64,000 bases of DNA from Bacteroidaceae bacterium (GTDB taxonomy: Bacteria; Bacteroidota; Bacteroidia; Bacteroidales; Barnesiellaceae_A): positions 318,823 to 382,822 of the forward strand of contig JAFUOV010000009.1 in assembly GCA_017481745.1 (NCBI GenBank), written 5' to 3'. The position numbers and the translations under genes are program-made. The notes under the pieces are model-generated. The model had not been told where the DNA came from and searched no databases. It saw only the letters and a program-made list of their open reading frames with translations. Below are positions 1 through 8,186 of this stretch, one piece after another; within the stretch, counting starts at the first letter, position 1, and every line of letters begins with the position of its first letter.

Positions 1-1805
1 ACGAAGGCGATAACAAACGAGAGTTGTTAGGCAAATGGCCCGGAACACCCATGCGCCGCAATATGAGTGGTTATTGGGAGTACTCGTTCTCGACAACAAC
101 CGATCTTATATCGCCCATGATTATCTTTAATAATGGTAATGGCGAACAGACCGAAGACCTTGTATTTAAAAACGACTCATTGTATAAATATCTGCTCACA
201 ATAGAAGATAGCAATTTTACATACGATGTACTGACAAAAGGTGATGTGTTTTCGCCTGCTGCCGTTAGCATAACAAGCGATAAAGGCTGTGTAGGCGATG
301 TCGTTATTCCCGAGACATTTGTTATAGGTTTAAATGATTACATGGTTGTTTCCATAGAAGATAACGTCTTCAAGGGTAATACACAAATTACCTCTGTTAC
401 AATTCCTCGTAATATGAGAAACATTGGTTCTCGTGTATTCGATGGCTGCACATCGCTTACCAAGGTCGTATGGAATGCTATCAATTGCTCGTCGGCATCG
501 GTATACGATGATGGTACTTGGTATTTAGCTCCGCCTTTCATGGACTATACTACATTCGATAGTAATGTAGAAGAGGTGATATTTGGTGATGAGGTTACAT
601 ATGTACCTGTGGCTATGTGTATGAATATGAGCAAATTGAAAAATGTAAAATTCCCCAATGAGGTTACAGCAATTGACGAATATGCATTTAATTATTGCTC
701 ATCTCTCGAGAGTGTAACAATACCCGAAAACGTACTATATGTAGGTTCAATGACGTTCAACGATTGCGTAAACCTCAAGTCGGTAACTTGGAATGCAATT
801 AACTGCAATAATTACATATCAAACTCCGGTCCTATGTTCTATAACTATGATACTCAATCGAGTGCGGTAGAGCAATTTGTGTTCGGAGAGAAAGTAGAGT
901 GTATTCCTGTATATCTGTGCAGCGGAATGAGCAAACTCACGTCGATAAATATACCGAAAACAGTAAAAGAGATTGGCGACTTCGCTTTCTACCAATCGGG
1001 GTTGCAATCGGTAGCTATACCTCAAAGTGTCCAGAAGCTTGGTATGTCGGCATTTTGGAATTGCAACGAATTGACTGAAGTTACATTGTCGGAAGGTTTG
1101 ACACAAATAGGCGACTATGCCTTCTCACGTTGCTATAAGCTTGCATCTATCAATGTGCCCAATAGCGTTGTGTCGTTGGGTAACGAAGCATTCTGGAGCT
1201 GCTCGAGTATGAAGTCGGCAGTAATAGGCAATGGTGTTACTCACATAGGCGATTACACATTCTCGCGCTGCGAAAGTTTGACCACAGTAACATTGGGCGT
1301 GAACCTTGAAACTATGGGACAAGAGGTATTCTGGAATTGCTCGAGCCTCAAGTTCATAACACTGCCCGCATCACTACGCGAGATAGGACAATATTGTTTT
1401 GAAAATTGTTCGTCATTGGTTGACGTATATGCACATCCGTTAGTACCTCCTACAATATACGATAATACTTTCCCCGTAGCTATTGCCGCTAACGCTACAT
1501 TGCATACAACAAAAGGCTACAAAGCCGACTATGAAAATGCAATATATTGGAAGAGTTTTGGCTCTATTGTAGACGATATGACATCGGGCGTAGGTGCTGC
1601 AAATGTCAATGAAGACCTCTGTTTAAGTGTGGTAGGAGGTGTCATTACTATAGCCGGTGTACCCAATGATGCTGTTGTGAAGGTTTACAACACCAATGGT
1701 GCTCTGCTACATCATACCACTGTTGCCGGAGCAGCAAGCATTGTTCTGCCTCGTGGTATCTATATTATACAAGTAGGTAATGTAGTTAAAAAGTTGAGAG
1801 TTTAG
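1..1805 (+). CDS. Secreted CBM26-like / BspA leucine-rich-repeat protein with type IX sorting domain (5' truncated)
   Basis: The frame is open to the left edge, so the N-terminus and any catalytic domain lie outside the window; the TTG at 24 is only the first possible start and is probably internal. The first ~45 visible residues (WPGTPM, then a GYWEYSF stretch, then IFNNGNGEQTEDL) look like a CBM26-type starch-binding module. Residues ~85-510 are BspA-type leucine-rich repeats of about 23 residues (recurring pattern with IGDYAFSRC and VTIP elements). The last ~65 residues form a type IX secretion C-terminal domain ending GIYIIQVGNVVKKLRV. It is therefore expected to cross the outer membrane through T9SS and stay on the surface. 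A binding module joined to LRRs suggests attachment to polysaccharide or host glycans; that role is inference. A 12-bp-stem terminator follows. Confidence 0.8.
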   Translation, partial: EGDNKRELLGKWPGTPMRRNMSGYWEYSFSTTTDLISPMIIFNNGNGEQTEDLVFKNDSLYKYLLTIEDSNFTYDVLTKGDVFSPAAVSITSDKGCVGDVVIPETFVIGLNDYMVVSIEDNVFKGNTQITSVTIPRNMRNIGSRVFDGCTSLTKVVWNAINCSSASVYDDGTWYLAPPFMDYTTFDSNVEEVIFGDEVTYVPVAMCMNMSKLKNVKFPNEVTAIDEYAFNYCSSLESVTIPENVLYVGSMTFNDCVNLKSVTWNAINCNNYISNSGPMFYNYDTQSSAVEQFVFGEKVECIPVYLCSGMSKLTSINIPKTVKEIGDFAFYQSGLQSVAIPQSVQKLGMSAFWNCNELTEVTLSEGLTQIGDYAFSRCYKLASINVPNSVVSLGNEAFWSCSSMKSAVIGNGVTHIGDYTFSRCESLTTVTLGVNLETMGQEVFWNCSSLKFITLPASLREIGQYCFENCSSLVDVYAHPLVPPTIYDNTFPVAIAANATLHTTKGYKADYENAIYWKSFGSIVDDMTSGVGAANVNEDLCLSVVGGVITIAGVPNDAVVKVYNTNGALLHHTTVAGAASIVLPRGIYIIQVGNVVKKLRV

Positions 1806-1955
1806 AGTTGAGAGTTTAGAGTTCAGTGTCATATATAGCGAGGGGCGTACTATTGTGGTACGCCCCTCGATTTTATATGAAATAATGTTTTAAAAGTAAC
1901 TAATAAGCACAAAACATTAAACTATCAACCCTAAACTCTAAACACTCAACTCTCC
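1793..1955. repeat. Tandem 14-bp units and a 19-bp inverted repeat around a terminator
   Basis: The unit GTTGAGAGTTTAGA occurs twice in tandem at 1793-1806 and 1807-1820, overlapping the last codons of the LRR gene. An inverted copy lies at 1934-1952. Arms 1805-1823 and 1934-1952 match at 18 of 19 positions and enclose the terminator at 1839-1869. The arrangement resembles a dispersed intergenic repeat; whether it recurs elsewhere in the genome cannot be seen here. Confidence 0.7.
1839..1873 (+). terminator. Intrinsic terminator of the LRR gene
   Basis: A perfect 12-bp stem (1839-1850 with 1858-1869) with a 7-base loop is followed by ATTTTAT. It lies 34 bases after the stop codon. The stem is GC rich in its centre. 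Confidence 0.75.
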
Positions 1956-1965
1956 GCTCTCAGCA

Positions 1966-2002
1966 AATAAAAAAGCCGGATAACCTCGCGGTCTTCCGAC
2001 TT
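1966..2002 (-). terminator. Intrinsic terminator for the collagen-like lipoprotein gene
   Basis: Read on the minus strand, AAGTCGGA (2002-1995) pairs with TCCGGCTT (1980-1973), with one G-U pair. A second four-pair block closes a GCGA tetraloop of the GNRA type. The stem runs into a T tract on the minus strand. It implies a 3' untranslated stretch of about 110 bases after the lipoprotein stop. Confidence 0.7.
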
Positions 2003-2111
2003 CCAAAAAACTATTCTTCTCCTATTATATATGTATAACAAGTGAGATATGTTTTTGTTCAATATGATTTGCTTTTATTGTTCGTTATAAGAAGTTTTAT
2101 ATTGTATGGCA

Positions 2112-2600
2112 TTACCATTTGAGGCTCATGCGGAATGTCATTGAGCCGGGGCGAACACTTGTAGCAAAGTCGTTATAGTATACATAGAAAGCGATAGAAT
2201 TGCGTGTAAAGTCGAATGTGTATAATTCGCTCCATGTAAACTCGTTACCACCCTCGGCACTACCTGCATAAACTTCGTAGGGTAGAGGAGACAACAATTC
2301 GTCGCCATTATCAAGATGACTGAGGAAGTAGCCCGACAAGTCGCCATAGTTTTTCACTACATATTCCAATTCTTTGGGCACTTGATTACCTTCAAATACA
2401 TACATGTAGTACGAACCCAATTGGTCTTCACCATTTACAAGTTCCCAACTATCCGACGGAATATTCATATCAACCACTTTCCAGTTGACACCTTCGCCGG
2501 GTTCGCCTTGAGGTCCCATAGGTCCTTGAGGTCCCATCGGACCCACACACGACACTAATGCTGTTGCTAACACAAGCAATGAGAGAATTTTTTTCATCAT
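2112..2600 (-). CDS. Small lipoprotein with short collagen-like Gly-X-Y tract
   Basis: This 162-residue protein has a lipoprotein signal peptide with a lipobox ending in Cys18 (LVSC). Immediately after the lipidated cysteine come about six Gly-X-Y triplets (GPM GPQ GPM GPQ GEP GEG), then ~125 residues of unassigned sequence rich in aromatic and acidic residues, ending RMSLKW. It should be anchored to an outer or inner membrane leaflet with the collagen-like tract as a spacer. Two adjacent ATG codons are available at the start; the upstream one is used here. A possible -7 element (TACTTTTA on the minus strand, 2634-2627) lies upstream. No specific function can be assigned. Confidence 0.8.
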   Translation of the reverse strand: MMKKILSLLVLATALVSCVGPMGPQGPMGPQGEPGEGVNWKVVDMNIPSDSWELVNGEDQLGSYYMYVFEGNQVPKELEYVVKNYGDLSGYFLSHLDNGDELLSPLPYEVYAGSAEGGNEFTWSELYTFDFTRNSIAFYVYYNDFATSVRPGSMTFRMSLKW

Positions 2601-2791
2601 TATTCAAATCTTTTATTAATTGAATGTAAAAGTAGAATATATTGTCGAGAGTTGCAAGCCGGCACCACTATATTTTTATTTTTTAAGTTAACCGACAGAT
2701 ATAATACCTATTTAAGAGTTATAAAAAGAGGTAATAGTGAACCTCTATTGAAGATTTATCGCTATATTCGCATCGCAAAACAAAAATAGGT

Positions 2792-4162
2792 ATGATCGAC
2801 AAGCAATCCCCTCAGATACTAAGTACAGCTCCCATTGCTAAGTTGCTGTTACAATATTCGATACCCGCCATTATTGCAATGACTGTGAGTTCGTTGTATC
2901 ACATCATCGACAGCATATTTATAGGGCAGGGCGTAGGTGCATGGGCTATTGCCGGATTGGCAGTAACCTTCCCGCTGATGAACCTTGTTATTGCCTTCTG
3001 CAATCTTGTAGGTATAGGTGGTGCTACCATCAGCTCTATTTTTCTTGGACAACACGACGAGGTGCGTGCCACCGAGACGCTGCACAATGTAGTGTGGTTG
3101 TGTCTTATCTGCTCAATATGCTTTGGCGGATTTTCATTGCTGTTCCTCGACAAGATTTTGCTGTTCTTCGGCGCAAGTACCGATACATTGCCCTATGCCC
3201 GAGAATTTATGCAAGTGATGCTTATAGGTACTCCGGTGGCATATGTTTTTTTAGGGCTCAACAATGTGATGCGTTCGACCGGTTATCCTACCAAGGCGAT
3301 GCTGTCGTCTATCATATCGGTTATTGCAAATGTGATATTAGCACCCATCTTTATATTTGTATTGGATTGGGGCATACGTGGTGCAGCCATTGCAACCTTG
3401 TTATCGCAGATGACAGGCTTGATATGGGTGTTGATACACTTCTTCAATAAAAATAGCTTTGTGCATTTCGATAGCGGATACAATAAGCTCAAGCTTTCTA
3501 TTGTAGGTCGTATCTTCTCAATAGGTCTATCACCGTTTTTGATGAACGCATGCAGTTGTTTGGTTGTAATCATTATCAATCGCTCGTTTATCGAGTATGG
3601 TGGCGACTTGGCAGTAGGTGCTTATGGTATCACCAACCGCGTACTGATGCTCTTTGCCATGGTAGCAATGGGTATAACACAGGGTATGCAACCCATTATC
3701 GGATATAACTATGGAGCGCGACAAAACAACCGCGTGCATCGCACTCTTGTATATGGTATAGTTGCAGCTACAATTGTTACATCGCTTGGCTTTGTGATGG
3801 CACAACTTGTGCCTATGCCTGTTGTGCGATTGTTTACGACCGATGCAACACTTATTGATATGGCATCCAACGGATTGCGCATCTCTTGTATGGCATTCTG
3901 CCTGATAGGTGGACAGATAGTAATATCCAATTTCTTCCAATCAATAGGCAAGGCAAAGGTGTCGATATTTCTATCTCTTTCGCGCCAACTTATTTTCTTG
4001 ATTCCGTCGCTGCTCATTCTGCCCGGTATCTACGGAATAAATGGCGTGTGGGCAAGCCTGCCACTATCAGATACCATTGCTTTTTTTGTTGCAATAACGG
4101 CTTTATGGATATACCTACGTCGTGAAAAGAAGCAACAAAAATCGCATACAGAAGTTATTTGA
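2792..4162 (+). CDS. MATE family multidrug/metabolite exporter
   Basis: This 456-residue protein has about twelve hydrophobic segments and the overall layout of MATE transporters: an N-terminal PIAKLL..YSIPAIIAM region, a matching second half beginning near residue 235, and conserved features such as GIGGATISS and QGMQPIIGYNYGARQ. MATE proteins export cationic or metabolite substrates using Na+ or H+ gradients across the inner membrane. The substrate cannot be read from the sequence. The gene is alone on its transcript, between the minus-strand lipoprotein gene and purL. The length is normal for the family and no disruption is seen. Confidence 0.93.
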   Translation: MIDKQSPQILSTAPIAKLLLQYSIPAIIAMTVSSLYHIIDSIFIGQGVGAWAIAGLAVTFPLMNLVIAFCNLVGIGGATISSIFLGQHDEVRATETLHNVVWLCLICSICFGGFSLLFLDKILLFFGASTDTLPYAREFMQVMLIGTPVAYVFLGLNNVMRSTGYPTKAMLSSIISVIANVILAPIFIFVLDWGIRGAAIATLLSQMTGLIWVLIHFFNKNSFVHFDSGYNKLKLSIVGRIFSIGLSPFLMNACSCLVVIIINRSFIEYGGDLAVGAYGITNRVLMLFAMVAMGITQGMQPIIGYNYGARQNNRVHRTLVYGIVAATIVTSLGFVMAQLVPMPVVRLFTTDATLIDMASNGLRISCMAFCLIGGQIVISNFFQSIGKAKVSIFLSLSRQLIFLIPSLLILPGIYGINGVWASLPLSDTIAFFVAITALWIYLRREKKQQKSHTEVI

Positions 4163-4183
4163 ATGCTCCATACAAACAATTGA

Positions 4184-4198
4184 ATGCAACAGTTGCAT
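4184..4198. promoter_or_regulatory. 15-bp palindrome upstream of the purL promoter
   Basis: ATGCAAC and GTTGCAT face each other around a single A, giving a perfect palindrome about 30 bases upstream of the purL -33 element. It is too tight for a stable RNA hairpin, so a protein-binding site is the better guess. Chance occurrence in AT-rich DNA cannot be excluded. Confidence 0.3.
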
Positions 4199-4227
4199 GC
4201 AAGTGAATAATTGTTGCACGAAAATCC

Positions 4228-4258
4228 TTTGAATTGAGCATAAAATTCACTAATTTTG
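4228..4258 (+). promoter_or_regulatory. purL promoter (Bacteroidota type)
   Basis: A TTTG at 4228-4231 and a TAATTTTG at 4251-4258 are separated by 19 bases, matching the -33/-7 consensus of the Bacteroidota primary sigma factor. Transcription would begin near 4264, giving a leader of about 58 bases. Confidence 0.7.
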
Positions 4259-4321
4259 CACACAATCGCAACTTGTTTGTCAAGTTGTGAGTATTATGTC
4301 AATTACTAAACACAACACATA

Positions 4322-7300
4322 ATGGTTCTTTTTTTTAAAACTACCCAACAGAATGTTATTGTAGTAGAGAGTAACCACAACTTTACGGCTGAAGATACAG
4401 CCAAGTTGGTGTGGCTCTTTGACAATGCTACGCAGTTGCCCGGCTCAACCCTCGAAGGTTGGTATGTAGGTCCGCGCAAAGAGATGATAACCCCGTGGAG
4501 TACCAATGCAGTAGAGATAACCCAAAACATGGGTATCGAAGGCATCAGCCGCATTGAGGAATTTTATCCTGTTGCCGGCGAGAGTGCATCATACGACAAG
4601 ATGTTGCAACGCTTGTATAATGGTATCGACGAGCATGTTTTTGAAATCAACAAGCAACCCGATGCAATCGTACACATTGAGGATATTGATGCCTACAATG
4701 AGAGCGAAGGTCTTGCCTTGAGCGCCGACGAAGTGGCTTACTTGCGCGAGTTGAGCAACCGTCTGGGTCGTCCTTTGACCGACAGCGAGGTATTCGGTTT
4801 CTCACAAGTAAACTCGGAGCACTGTCGTCACAAAATCTTTAATGGCGTATTTATCATTGATGGCGAGGAGAAGGAGAGTTCACTCTTCAAACTCATCAAA
4901 AAGACATCTGAATACAATCCCAACAAACTCGTTTCGGCATACAAAGACAATGTTGCCTTTGTAGAAGGTCCCGTTGTAGAGCAATTTGCTCCTGTCAATC
5001 CCGAGACTGCCGATTACTTTGAGGTGCGCGATATTAAGACCGTTATTTCACTCAAAGCCGAGACACACAACTTCCCGACAACTGTAGAGCCCTTCAACGG
5101 TGCAGCAACCGGTACCGGTGGCGAAATACGCGACCGCTTGGGCGGAGGTAAAGCCTCTTTGCCCATAGCAGGTACAGCTGTTTATATGACTTCATATCCT
5201 CGCACCGAGGCAGGTCGTGTGTGGGAGGAACGTGCTATGGCAGCCCGCAAATGGTTGTATCAAACTCCCGAAGAGATATTGATTAAAGCATCTAACGGTG
5301 CATCGGACTTTGGTAACAAGTTTGGTCAACCGCTCATCTGTGGTTCGTTACTTACCTTTGAACACGCCGAGAATGACAAGAAATATGCCTACGACAAGGT
5401 AATCATGCTTGCCGGTGGTGTAGGTTTCGGAACAATGCGCGATGCTATAAAAGGCACACCTGTTGCCGGCGAGAAAGTAGTCGTAATGGGTGGTGATAAC
5501 TATCGCATCGGTATGGGTGGTGGCGCTGTATCGTCGGTTGAAACAGGACAATACGCCAATGCCATTGAGTTGAATGCTGTGCAACGTGCCAACCCTGAGA
5601 TGCAAAAACGCGTATCAAATGTTATTCGTGCGCTTGCCGAGAGCGAGGAGAATCCCATCGTTTCTATCCACGACCATGGCGCAGGTGGTCACCTCAATGC
5701 CTTGTCGGAGTTGGTAGAGGCTACAGGTGGTAAGATTGATATGTCGGCTCTGCCTGTTGGCGACCCCACACTCTCTGCCAAAGAGATTGTTGGTAACGAA
5801 AGCCAAGAGCGCATGGGTATGATTATAAAAGAAGAAAACATCGACCGTGTGCGCCGTATTGCCGATCGTGAGCGTGCTCCTATGTACGTTGTGGGAGAAA
5901 CCACAGGCGACGATCGCTTTGTCTTTGAGCAAGCCGACGGTGTACGTCCTATCGACCTCGGTATGGAAGATATGTTTGGCAAAGCACCTCGCACATACAT
6001 GCACGACAATACCGTTGAAGAATCTTATATTGATGCGCAATACGATGTTAAAAATCTCGATGAGTATGTAGAGCAAGTGCTTCAACTCGAGGCTGTTGCT
6101 TGTAAAGATTGGTTGACCAACAAAGTAGACCGCTCGGTAACAGGTAAGATAGCTCGTCAACAATGCCAAGGTGAGATACAATTACCCTTGAGCGACTGTG
6201 GTGTTGTAGCACTCGACTATCGCGGTCGTGCCGGTATTGCAACATCAATAGGTCATGCCCCTCAAGCTGCTCTCATCGACCCGGCCGCCGGTTCGGTATT
6301 GGCTGTAGCCGAGGCTTTGACCAATATTGTATGGGCTCCGCTTGCCGACGGATTGGACAGCGTATCGCTCAGTGCCAACTGGATGTGGCCCTGCAAGAAC
6401 GAAGGCGAAGATGCTCGCTTGTATAAAGCCGTGGAGGCATGTAGCGACTTTGCTTGCTCGTTGGGTATCAACATACCCACAGGTAAGGACTCACTCTCAA
6501 TGACACAGAAGTATGGCAAAGACAAAGTCTTCTCGCCCGGAACAGTCATTATATCGGCAGGAGCAGAGGTGAGCGATGTACGTCGTGTCGTATCGCCCGT
6601 ACTCCAAAACCGCGAGGATAGCTCTATCTATTATATTGACTTCTCATTCGATGCACACAAACTTGGTGGCTCGGCATTTGCTCAATCTTTGGGCGTTGTT
6701 GGTGCAGAAGCTCCCTCGGTGCAAGATACCGAATACTTTGCTAATGCTTTCGGCGCAATACAAGAACTTATCAATCGCGACCTTATCTTGGCAGGACACG
6801 ATATCTCGGCAGGTGGTATCATCACTACATTGCTCGAGATGTGCTTCGCTAACGTAGAGGGCGGTATGGAAGTAAGCTTCGACACTCTACCCGAGAAAGA
6901 CCTCGTGAAGATACTCTTTGCCGAAAATCCCGGTGTTGTAGTGCAAACAGCTTGTGATGCCGAGTTTGAGAAAGTAATGAAAGCTGCCGGCGTAGGTTTC
7001 TTGCGCATTGGCAAACCTTGCGACGAGCGTCATATCATGGTAGAGAAGGGTGGTGCACAATACCAATTCTTTATCGACCACTTGCGCGACGTATGGTATT
7101 CGTCATCATATCTGCTCGACCGCAAGCAAAGTGGCGAGGAGTGTGCACGCGCACGTTTCCTCAATTACAAAGAGCAACCCTTGCAAATCGAGTTGCCCGC
7201 TGACTTTACAGGTAAACTCTCGCAATATGGTATCAGTGCCGATCGTCGTGAGCGCACCGGTGTACGTGCTGCTATCATCCGCGAGAAGGGTGTCAATGGC

Positions 7301-8017
7301 GACCGTGAGATGGCATACTCGCTCTACCTTGCAGGCTTCGATGTTAAAGATGTGCACATGACCGACCTTATCAATGGTCGTGAGACACTCGACGATGTAA
7401 ATATGATAGTATATTGCGGTGGCTTCTCTAATAGCGACGTTCTTGGTTCGGCTAAAGGTTGGGCAGGAGGTTTCCTCTATAACAAACAAGCCCGCGAGAC
7501 CTTGGAGCGCTTCTATGCACGTCCCGACACGCTCTCATTGGGTATATGCAACGGTTGCCAATTGATGGTTGAACTTGGCTTGCTCACACCCGACCACGCC
7601 GAGAAACCTCGCATGCGACACAACGACTCACATAAGTTTGAGAGCGAATTTATAAGCCTTGCCATCCCCGAGAATAACTCGGTAATGTTCCGCTCGCTGT
7701 CTGGCAGCAAATTGGGTATTTGGGTAGCTCACGGTGAAGGTAAGTTTGAATTGCCTTACAGCACCGACCGCTACAATGTGATTGCACGTTACAACTACAA
7801 CGCATATCCTGCCAACCCCAATGGTTCGCCCGAGGGTATAGCCGGTATATGTAGTGCCGATGGTCGTCATCTTGCTATGATGCCTCACCTTGAGCGCGCA
7901 ATATTCCCCTGGCAATGTGCTTATTATCCCACCGACCGCCGCATGAGCGACGAGGTAACTCCTTGGATTGAAGCATTTGTAAATGCTCGTCGTTGGGTAG
8001 AGGAGCAAACTCGATAA
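4322..8017 (+). CDS. purL: Phosphoribosylformylglycinamidine synthase
   Basis: PurL catalyses the fourth step of purine synthesis, converting FGAR, glutamine and ATP to FGAM in the cytoplasm. At 1231 residues it is the long single-chain form. The synthetase core carries HNFPTTVEPFNGAATGTGGE near residues 247-266, the ATP/Mg-binding segment of the family, and ERMGMIIK near 499. The C-terminal class I glutamine amidotransferase domain has its nucleophile in GICNGCQLM near 1074-1082 and a closing PHLERAIFPWQ near 1187. The start ATG at 4322 fits the promoter. It forms a single-gene unit with its own terminator at 8042-8074. Other purine genes (guaB, a purF-family gene) lie elsewhere in the window, not in one operon. 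Confidence 0.97.
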   Translation: MVLFFKTTQQNVIVVESNHNFTAEDTAKLVWLFDNATQLPGSTLEGWYVGPRKEMITPWSTNAVEITQNMGIEGISRIEEFYPVAGESASYDKMLQRLYNGIDEHVFEINKQPDAIVHIEDIDAYNESEGLALSADEVAYLRELSNRLGRPLTDSEVFGFSQVNSEHCRHKIFNGVFIIDGEEKESSLFKLIKKTSEYNPNKLVSAYKDNVAFVEGPVVEQFAPVNPETADYFEVRDIKTVISLKAETHNFPTTVEPFNGAATGTGGEIRDRLGGGKASLPIAGTAVYMTSYPRTEAGRVWEERAMAARKWLYQTPEEILIKASNGASDFGNKFGQPLICGSLLTFEHAENDKKYAYDKVIMLAGGVGFGTMRDAIKGTPVAGEKVVVMGGDNYRIGMGGGAVSSVETGQYANAIELNAVQRANPEMQKRVSNVIRALAESEENPIVSIHDHGAGGHLNALSELVEATGGKIDMSALPVGDPTLSAKEIVGNESQERMGMIIKEENIDRVRRIADRERAPMYVVGETTGDDRFVFEQADGVRPIDLGMEDMFGKAPRTYMHDNTVEESYIDAQYDVKNLDEYVEQVLQLEAVACKDWLTNKVDRSVTGKIARQQCQGEIQLPLSDCGVVALDYRGRAGIATSIGHAPQAALIDPAAGSVLAVAEALTNIVWAPLADGLDSVSLSANWMWPCKNEGEDARLYKAVEACSDFACSLGINIPTGKDSLSMTQKYGKDKVFSPGTVIISAGAEVSDVRRVVSPVLQNREDSSIYYIDFSFDAHKLGGSAFAQSLGVVGAEAPSVQDTEYFANAFGAIQELINRDLILAGHDISAGGIITTLLEMCFANVEGGMEVSFDTLPEKDLVKILFAENPGVVVQTACDAEFEKVMKAAGVGFLRIGKPCDERHIMVEKGGAQYQFFIDHLRDVWYSSSYLLDRKQSGEECARARFLNYKEQPLQIELPADFTGKLSQYGISADRRERTGVRAAIIREKGVNGDREMAYSLYLAGFDVKDVHMTDLINGRETLDDVNMIVYCGGFSNSDVLGSAKGWAGGFLYNKQARETLERFYARPDTLSLGICNGCQLMVELGLLTPDHAEKPRMRHNDSHKFESEFISLAIPENNSVMFRSLSGSKLGIWVAHGEGKFELPYSTDRYNVIARYNYNAYPANPNGSPEGIAGICSADGRHLAMMPHLERAIFPWQCAYYPTDRRMSDEVTPWIEAFVNARRWVEEQTR

Positions 8018-8041
8018 GAAGAGAATTTATCTATATTATTA

Positions 8042-8076
8042 AAGTGCTGTATCACACCGATACAGCACTTTTTTAT
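8042..8076 (+). terminator. Intrinsic terminator of purL
   Basis: A perfect 12-bp stem (8042-8053 with 8059-8070) with a 5-base loop is followed directly by a T-rich tract. It lies 24 bases after the purL stop codon. Confidence 0.85.
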
Positions 8077-8130
8077 TCTATCAAAATAGGAGAGAGCAGG
8101 TGATATTGACTTTGAGTGTAGTTTATACAA

Positions 8131-8166
8131 CAAAAAAAATAGCGCACCACTTGCATGATGCGCTAT
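8131..8166 (-). terminator. Intrinsic terminator of alaS
   Basis: On the minus strand ATAGCGCA (8166-8159) pairs with TGCGCTAT (8146-8139), followed by eight T residues (A run at 8132-8138 on the plus strand). It sits 21 bases past the alaS stop and faces the purL terminator. Confidence 0.8.
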
Positions 8167-8186
8167 AATATATTATTTGTAATGGT

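Larger units (their letters stand above)
1806..2111. other. 306-base intergenic region with repeats and two terminators
   Basis: Lies between converging genes. It holds the LRR gene's terminator, an inverted 14-bp-unit repeat and the minus-strand terminator at 1966-2002. The remaining ~110 bases next to the lipoprotein stop are AT rich and show no coding potential that I can support. Confidence 0.7.
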
